From Deltaproteobacteria bacterium (GTDB lineage Bacteria > Myxococcota_A > Polyangia > Nannocystales > Nannocystaceae): a stretch of 64,000 nucleotides of DNA. Shown in pieces: positions 59,108 through 64,000 of the stretch. The notes beneath the pieces were generated by a model. The model ran no database searches. It saw nothing but the letters and a program-made list of their open reading frames with translations, and was not told the origin of the DNA. The position numbers and the translations under genes are program-made. Numbering within the stretch: the stretch's first letter is position 1; every line of letters begins with the position of its first letter. Location: assembly GCA_016709225.1 (NCBI GenBank), contig JADJEE010000001.1, positions 1,860,001 through 1,924,000 of the forward strand, in the 5' to 3' direction.

Positions 59108-60439
59108 ATGGTGGGCTCGGACGATCGATCGAAACGGACGCGGGGGCCCTTGGTCGCGGGCGTGGCACTCACGCTGGCGGGTTGCATGGAGGACCCGTTC
59201 GACTATGGCGCGCCGCGCAGCTGCGAGAGCGCCGATCAGGTCGCGTGGGTGCACGCGATCATGCAGGACGCCTATCTGTTCGCCGCCGATGTGCCCGCGG
59301 TCGAGCCCGCCGACTACGAGACCCCGGCGGACCTGGTGGCCGCGATGCGGGTGCCGCCGGATCGGTGGAGCCGGGTCTCCGACAAGGCCCGCACCAACGC
59401 ACTCTTCAAGGACGGCATGATCATCGGCCTGGGCTTCCACACCCGCCGCGACGCCGCGGGGCGCCTGGTGGTCTCGTGGGTCACGCCCGACTCGAACGCC
59501 GATCGCGCCGGCATGCGCCGCGGCGACGTCATGGACGAGATCGGCGGCCTCACCATCGCGCAGATCGACGGTGACGATCGGTGGGGTGAGATCTACGGTG
59601 CCAACGAGCCCGGCGTCGAGGTGCCGGTCCGCTACGTCCGCGAGTCCGACGGCAGCGTGCAGGACGCGGTGATCGTGAAGGACTGGCTCGAGATCGAGAC
59701 CGTGCCGGTCGACGACGTCTTCGAGCAGGACGGCCACACCGTCGGCTACCTGCTGTTCGCCACCTTCGTCGACACCGCCGCGGCGCGCCTCGACGACACC
59801 TTCGAGGCCTTCCGCGACGCGGGCGTGCACGACGTGATCGTCGACCTGCGCTACAACGGCGGCGGCCGCGTGAAGATCGCGCGACAGCTCGTCGACCTGC
59901 TGGTGGGCAACGTCGCCGACGGCGAGATCAGCTACAGCGTCGAGTATGGCCCCGGCTTGGCCGATCAGGACGAGCGCCACCCGGTGTCGCGCCGGCGTGG
60001 CTCGGTGGTCGACCCGGGACGCATCGTGTTCATCACCTCGGGCAGCACGCTGTCGGCGAGCGAGCTGGTGATCAATGCCGTGCGGCCCCATGTCGACGTG
60101 CGCGTGGTCGGGGGCTCCACCGGCGGCAAGCCGGTGGGCTCGCACCAGTGGGAGTTCTGCGACAAGATCCTGCAGCCCATCACGTTCAAGCTGTCCAACG
60201 CCGATGGCTACGGCGACTACTTCGATGGCCTGGCGGCCGACTGCATCGCCGGCGACGACCTGATGATGCAGCTCGGTGATCCGCGCGAGGCCGGACTCGC
60301 GGCCGCGCTGCACGTCGCGACCACCGGCGCATGTCTGCCACCCCCGCCCGAGCGCGCGCTGATGCCCGACGACGACGGCGTGCACGCCGAGCCGCCGCCG
60401 GTGCACGCCGAGATCGAGGGCCTGCGCGGGTTCTTCTAG
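59108..60439 (+). CDS. S41 (C-terminal processing) peptidase lipoprotein with PDZ domain
   Basis: A 443-residue lipoprotein (lipobox LAGC). A PDZ-type domain contains DGMIIGLGFHTRRDAAGRL, DSNADRAGMRRGDVMDEIGGLTI. The S41 core: HTVGYLLFATFVDTAAARLDDTFEAF, VIVDLRYNGGGRVKIA, TSGSTLSASELVINAV (catalytic Ser about residue 317) and GGSTGGKPVGSH (catalytic Lys near 342). Family members are serine proteases with a Ser/Lys dyad that cleave proteins at their C-termini or degrade misfolded secreted proteins. Start 59108 chosen; ATG 59087 adds seven residues. Divergent from the metalloprotease, with only 27 nt between start codons. Confidence 0.87.
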   Translation: MVGSDDRSKRTRGPLVAGVALTLAGCMEDPFDYGAPRSCESADQVAWVHAIMQDAYLFAADVPAVEPADYETPADLVAAMRVPPDRWSRVSDKARTNALFKDGMIIGLGFHTRRDAAGRLVVSWVTPDSNADRAGMRRGDVMDEIGGLTIAQIDGDDRWGEIYGANEPGVEVPVRYVRESDGSVQDAVIVKDWLEIETVPVDDVFEQDGHTVGYLLFATFVDTAAARLDDTFEAFRDAGVHDVIVDLRYNGGGRVKIARQLVDLLVGNVADGEISYSVEYGPGLADQDERHPVSRRRGSVVDPGRIVFITSGSTLSASELVINAVRPHVDVRVVGGSTGGKPVGSHQWEFCDKILQPITFKLSNADGYGDYFDGLAADCIAGDDLMMQLGDPREAGLAAALHVATTGACLPPPPERALMPDDDGVHAEPPPVHAEIEGLRGFF

Positions 60440-60461
60440 CGGAGCACGCCCCCCGCGCTAG
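60436..60461. terminator. Hairpin at the S41/VWA convergent junction
   Basis: CTAGCG and CGCTAG arms of 6 bp lie at the two ends of the 18-nt gap and include both stop codons. No T-tract; a weak bidirectional terminator. Confidence 0.3.
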
Positions 60462-62392
60462 TTCGGGACCTTCTCGTCCCACGACCAGAAGCAGGCCGGC
60501 CCGGCATCGCAGAGGTTGCCGGCGTCGGGCACCGTCACGCAGTAGGACGAGCGGCAGGCATCGGAGCCGCTGCAGCTCTCGTACTCGACCTTCTTGGGCT
60601 TGCAGGTGGTCTCGCAGTAACCGCCCGGCTCGCAGATGGCCTCGTCGGTGCCGCAGAAATCGTACAGCAGCGCGCGCTCGCGACACACGTGGGCTTCGAG
60701 CGGGTTGTCCTCGTTCACGCGGGTGCAGTTGAGGGTGCTGCACTCTTGGGGCGCGTCGCACTCGTCGCCCAGCGGTCGCACCGGCACGCAGGTGGCCGGG
60801 TCGCTGTCGAGGTTGCAGAAGCCGACCTCGGGCTGGCAGCCGTCGCCGCAGTCGGGGCCGCCGATCGGCGCCCAGTCGGTGCAGGCGCCCAGCGGGCCGC
60901 ACACCTGATCGGTCGCGGCGCAGAGGTCGTCTTGGCCGAAGCACGGCGAACCGACCAGCGGCGAGAGGCAGACCCCGTCGACGCAACACTGGTCGTCGGC
61001 GCACGCGCCACAGGCCGTGAGCCCGCTGCAGTCGGCTGCGCTGCACTCGGTCGCGAACAGCAGCGCGTCGCAAACCATCGCCGCGTCGGTGCCGAAGCGA
61101 TCCGCGTCGAACTTGCAGACCGCGCTCTGGCGGGTGTGGATGCCCGGGCCGACCGCCTCGACCTCGACCTCGGGGTCGCCCTCGGTCGCCGACGAACAGT
61201 ACGCCAGCAGGTACGAGCGGCTCGGGTAGGCCGCCACGCGCTCGGCGATCTCGGCGAACGCGGCCGGCCACTCGGCGGCGGTCGGGGCCAGGAACGATCC
61301 GTCACGACCGATGCGCTGCAGGTCCGCGTCGTCGATGGCGTTGCTGATGCCGATCGAGATGACGTTGTTGGTGGTCTTCTCGACCAGGTTGGTATCGAGC
61401 ATGCCGTTGGAGGTGTCCTTGCCGTCGGTCACCACCACCACGGTGCCAGTGCTCAGAACGCCGCCATCGGTGGCGATCTCCCGCAGATCGCGGATCCGCT
61501 GGGTGCGCTTGATGCCGGTCTCGACCGCATCGAAGAGGTCGGTGCCGTTGCCGTTGCCGGCCAGCATCACGACGGGCGTGGGGTCGACCGCGGCGGCATC
61601 GAGCGCGCTGTCGACCGTGCCGAAGTCCCGCGTGAACGGCACGTACTCGGCGACGTCGCGGCCGAACACGTAGACCGAGACGTACACCTCGGGTCCGCCG
61701 TCCTCGGGGGTCAGCTGCGTCAGCAGCAGTCGCAGCTGATCGACGAGGGCCGGGAAGTCCTGGCTGCCGGTGATCGAGTCCGAGACGTCGATCACGAGCG
61801 TCACGTAGGACTCGACCGGCTTGGGGATGACGGTCGCGTAGCTCTCGACGTTCTCGCCGATGTCGGCGCCGTTCTCGAGCACCTTGAACGACAGCCCCAG
61901 CTCGTTGCGCTTCTGCGGCGAGATGGCGGTGCCGGAGCAGAAGTCGAGCGCGAAGAACAGCGACACCGCGGGGGCCTTGTTCACCAGCTGGCGACAGTGG
62001 TCCTCGAGGAACCGCACCTGCACGCAGCTCTCGTCGACGACGCAGCCGCCGTCCTCGGGCTTGTAGCCGAAGTCGCACACGCAAGCCGACCCGCCGGTCT
62101 GCTCGTCGATCACGCAGGCGCCGTGACCGACGCAGGTCACCTCGTTGCAGTTCATCGCGCCGTCGGTGGTCGAGCTGTCGGCCGTGCCGCTGCTGGTGCC
62201 GGTGCCGGTGCCGGTCCCGGTCCCGGTCGACGTCGCGCTGTCCGTGAGCCCGCCGCTCAGCGGGTTGGTGGTCTGCCCGATGGGCGGCGGCGAGCCATCG
62301 CCGCCACCGCAGGCCGTGGAACAGATGAACAGCGCAGCGGCCAGGCCGCCCCGCGCGACGGTACGCGCAACTTCGGTGCAATCCAGGCGCAT
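60458..62392 (-). CDS. VWA and EGF-like Cys-rich lipoprotein
   Basis: A 644-residue lipoprotein (signal ends in CSTAC). A linker with a (Thr-Gly) repeat, TSTGTGTGTGTGTSSG, is followed by an EGF-like Cys module (CNEVTCVGHGACVIDEQTGG, CVCDFGYKPEDGGC), then a VWA domain with the MIDAS motif DVSDSI and TVVVVTDGKDTSNG. The C-terminal 200 residues are Cys-rich modules (CSAADCSGLTACGACADDQCC, CGDGCQPEVGFCNLD). This resembles a secreted adhesin or metal-dependent binding protein. A good Shine-Dalgarno GGGAGGG lies 4 nt before the ATG. It shares the domain plan with the smaller VWA lipoprotein at 30610. Confidence 0.85.
   Translation of the reverse strand: MRLDCTEVARTVARGGLAAALFICSTACGGGDGSPPPIGQTTNPLSGGLTDSATSTGTGTGTGTGTSSGTADSSTTDGAMNCNEVTCVGHGACVIDEQTGGSACVCDFGYKPEDGGCVVDESCVQVRFLEDHCRQLVNKAPAVSLFFALDFCSGTAISPQKRNELGLSFKVLENGADIGENVESYATVIPKPVESYVTLVIDVSDSITGSQDFPALVDQLRLLLTQLTPEDGGPEVYVSVYVFGRDVAEYVPFTRDFGTVDSALDAAAVDPTPVVMLAGNGNGTDLFDAVETGIKRTQRIRDLREIATDGGVLSTGTVVVVTDGKDTSNGMLDTNLVEKTTNNVISIGISNAIDDADLQRIGRDGSFLAPTAAEWPAAFAEIAERVAAYPSRSYLLAYCSSATEGDPEVEVEAVGPGIHTRQSAVCKFDADRFGTDAAMVCDALLFATECSAADCSGLTACGACADDQCCVDGVCLSPLVGSPCFGQDDLCAATDQVCGPLGACTDWAPIGGPDCGDGCQPEVGFCNLDSDPATCVPVRPLGDECDAPQECSTLNCTRVNEDNPLEAHVCRERALLYDFCGTDEAICEPGGYCETTCKPKKVEYESCSGSDACRSSYCVTVPDAGNLCDAGPACFWSWDEKVPN
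62205..62232. repeat. Short tandem repeat encoding Thr-Gly
   Basis: GGTGCC/GGTCCC-type hexamers are repeated about six times in the coding sequence of the VWA lipoprotein linker. In-frame slippage would lengthen or shorten the linker by two residues at a time without a frameshift. Confidence 0.6.
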
Positions 62393-62649
62393 GGTCCCTC
62401 CCACGGGCATCTTGGCCCCACGCCGCGGCATCCCCCGCCGTCGCGCGTTGCTCAGCGGCTCCATCATACCGAAGCCCGGTGCATCCACGAAGCTTCCGCC
62501 GCGACCAAGGGCGCCGCATCGCTCGCGTGGCGGTCGCTCGGCGCCGCGGCGTGGGCCGGGTGGGCGACGCGCGGGCCCCTGGCGCGCGTCGCTTCGCGGG
62601 AAAGCTGGCGAATGCTCGCGCATTGGGTACGTTAGGCGAGTTGAGATCG

Positions 62650-64000
62650 ATGGCGACTCGAGCACGAGGCGGGGCGGGTTCGCGCGTCCGCACCGATCCC
62701 CGGATGCGCATGGGCTGGTGGCTGGGCACGCTCGCGGCCGCGTCGCTGCTGACGGGGGCCGCGCCGAGCCACGCGGGCATCGACGCCGACGGCCAGGCGG
62801 CCGCCGTGGTGGACACCGCCGCGCCGGCGGTGCCGGTGGAGTTCCCGGCCACGCTCGCCGGCCAGATCGACGCCGCGCTCGCGCAGCCGTTCCTCGCCAC
62901 GGCGCAGCTCGGTGTGGTGGCGTTCGATCTGGAGTCGGGCCACGTGCTCTACCAGCGCGGTGCCGAGCTCGCGCTCAATCCCGCCAGCAACATGAAGCTG
63001 GTCACGACCGCCACGGCGCTCGGCGTGCTGGGGCCAGCCCATCGCTTCTCGACGCGGCTCTACCACGACAAGGACGCGCTGCAGGGCAGCACCATCGAGG
63101 GCGACGTCTACCTGCGCGGCAGCGGCGATCCGGCGCTGGTCACCGAGGACCTGCTGCGGATGGCGGCCGATCTGCGCGCGCGTGGGATCCGACGCATCAC
63201 CGGCGGCATCGTGATCGATGCGACCCGCTTCGACCGCGACGAGCTGCCGCCCGGCTTCGATCAGAAGGAGGAGCTCGCGGCCTACCGCGCGCCCAGCGGT
63301 GCGGCATCGGTGAACTTCAACACCTTCGAGCTGCGCGTGCGCCCGGGCCAGTCCGCCGATGCCTCACCGTTTGCGGCCCTCGATCCGCCGGTACCCCACC
63401 TCGAGCTCGTCAACGACGCCAAGACTGGGCCGGGCCACCTCGATCGTCTGAGCGTGGCGCTGGAGGTCGAGAAGAAGAAGACCCGCATCACCCTGCGCGG
63501 CACCATCGGCGTCGACGCGGGCTCGAAGTCGTACCGCTACCCGGTCGACGCACCCTCGATCTACGCCGGCGAGGTGCTGGCCTACGCCCTGCGAAACAAC
63601 GGCGTGAAGCTGGGCCAGGGCCGCATCCGTCGCGCGGCGGTACCCGGTGACGCCGCGCTGCTCGCGGTCCACCACAGCGAGCCGCTGTCGGTGCTCATCC
63701 GCGCGGTGAACAAGCACTCCAACAACTTCATGGCCGAGCAGATCCTGAAGGGCCTGGCGTCCGCGGGGGCCCCGGCCACCTTCGCCGACGCGCTGACCCG
63801 CGTACGCGAGCACCTCGGCGAGCTCGGCATCGACACCAAGGGTCTGCACCTGGGCAACGGCTCGGGCCTGTACGACACCAACCGCATCAGCGCGGGCCAG
63901 CTGGTCGCGCTGCTGTCGGCGGTCTACCGCGACTTCCGCGTCTCGAGCGACTACCTCGCCTCGCTCGCGATCATGGGCGTCGACGGCACCACGCGCTCGC
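62650..64000 (+). CDS. dacB: D-alanyl-D-alanine carboxypeptidase / endopeptidase, PBP4-type (3' end outside window)
   Basis: The first 450 codons of a serine peptidase of family S13. The signal peptide is in the stretch MGWWLGTLAAASLLTGAAPSHAG. The SxxK motif is NPASNMKLVTTATALG (Ser and Lys present), and the SxN motif is NKHSNNFMAEQILKGL. The KTG motif would fall after the end of the window. Domain order (SxxK, insertion with GSGDPALV, then SxN) is that of DacB, a D,D-carboxypeptidase/endopeptidase of the periplasm. The ATG at 62650 is the first in frame; ATG 62704 or 62710 are possible. The frame remains open to 64000. Confidence 0.9.
   Translation, partial: MATRARGGAGSRVRTDPRMRMGWWLGTLAAASLLTGAAPSHAGIDADGQAAAVVDTAAPAVPVEFPATLAGQIDAALAQPFLATAQLGVVAFDLESGHVLYQRGAELALNPASNMKLVTTATALGVLGPAHRFSTRLYHDKDALQGSTIEGDVYLRGSGDPALVTEDLLRMAADLRARGIRRITGGIVIDATRFDRDELPPGFDQKEELAAYRAPSGAASVNFNTFELRVRPGQSADASPFAALDPPVPHLELVNDAKTGPGHLDRLSVALEVEKKKTRITLRGTIGVDAGSKSYRYPVDAPSIYAGEVLAYALRNNGVKLGQGRIRRAAVPGDAALLAVHHSEPLSVLIRAVNKHSNNFMAEQILKGLASAGAPATFADALTRVREHLGELGIDTKGLHLGNGSGLYDTNRISAGQLVALLSAVYRDFRVSSDYLASLAIMGVDGTTRS

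Overview
The window is very GC-rich and fully bacterial, with short intergenic gaps and long spurious antisense ORFs. Several traits point to a member of the Myxococcota, most likely near the Nannocystales/Polyangiales. These are many lipoproteins with Ser/Thr/Gly-rich linkers, Cys-rich 'myxo' repeats and RCC1 or VWA modules; two C-termini resembling MYXO-CTERM sorting tails; a Ser/Thr kinase fused to TPR-like repeats; and an SOS operator resembling the published Myxococcus xanthus LexA motif. No tRNA, rRNA, insertion sequence, prophage or CRISPR array was recognised.

Layout. 0-9.2 kb: the end of an MFS transporter, a giant Cys-repeat/RCC1 lipoprotein, an HDOD protein, a fold-III PLP enzyme, an in-frame UPF0235-lipoprotein ORF and citrate synthase. 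9.2-17.8 kb: threonine synthase, a membrane metallopeptidase, a GST, small envelope proteins, a PilZ/FliA-like sigma factor operon, a possible YscJ/FliF-like lipoprotein and a MYXO-CTERM-like protein. 17.8-22.6 kb: a papain-family protease, a frameshifted polytopic membrane glycosyltransferase-like gene and pspA. 22.8-26.4 kb: holB, a HEAT-repeat protein, a solitary rplC with its own promoter, and an rlmE homologue. 26.5-36.9 kb: the Ser/Thr kinase, imuA, a VWA lipoprotein, a DsbA-like lipoprotein, an RNB-domain RNase and a DNA-methylase-like protein. 36.9-46.2 kb: a tandem CDP-alcohol phosphatidyltransferase, imuB, two hotdog thioesterases, an acetyltransferase, a propeller lipoprotein and dnaE2. 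46.2-64 kb: a histidine phosphatase, a DUF885 peptidase, a ferredoxin-NADP reductase-like protein, a DUF4202 protein, a DUF4139 protein, a SPOR-like protein, a sodium:solute symporter with its DUF3311 partner, an HTTM pair, two divergent secreted proteases (M4/M36-like and S41), a VWA lipoprotein and the start of a PBP4-type D,D-carboxypeptidase.

The most coherent system is the SOS mutagenesis set imuA, imuB and dnaE2. The three genes lie in the same orientation within 16.3 kb but are separated by unrelated genes. Each is preceded by the same CTGAAC-N4-GTTCAG-type palindrome. In imuA and imuB that element exactly fills the 17-nt spacer of the promoter.

A second window-wide signal is a TAnnnT -10-like hexamer placed about 6-9 nt before the start codon of a dozen or so genes, usually without a Shine-Dalgarno. 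This suggests that leaderless or near-leaderless transcription is common in this organism.
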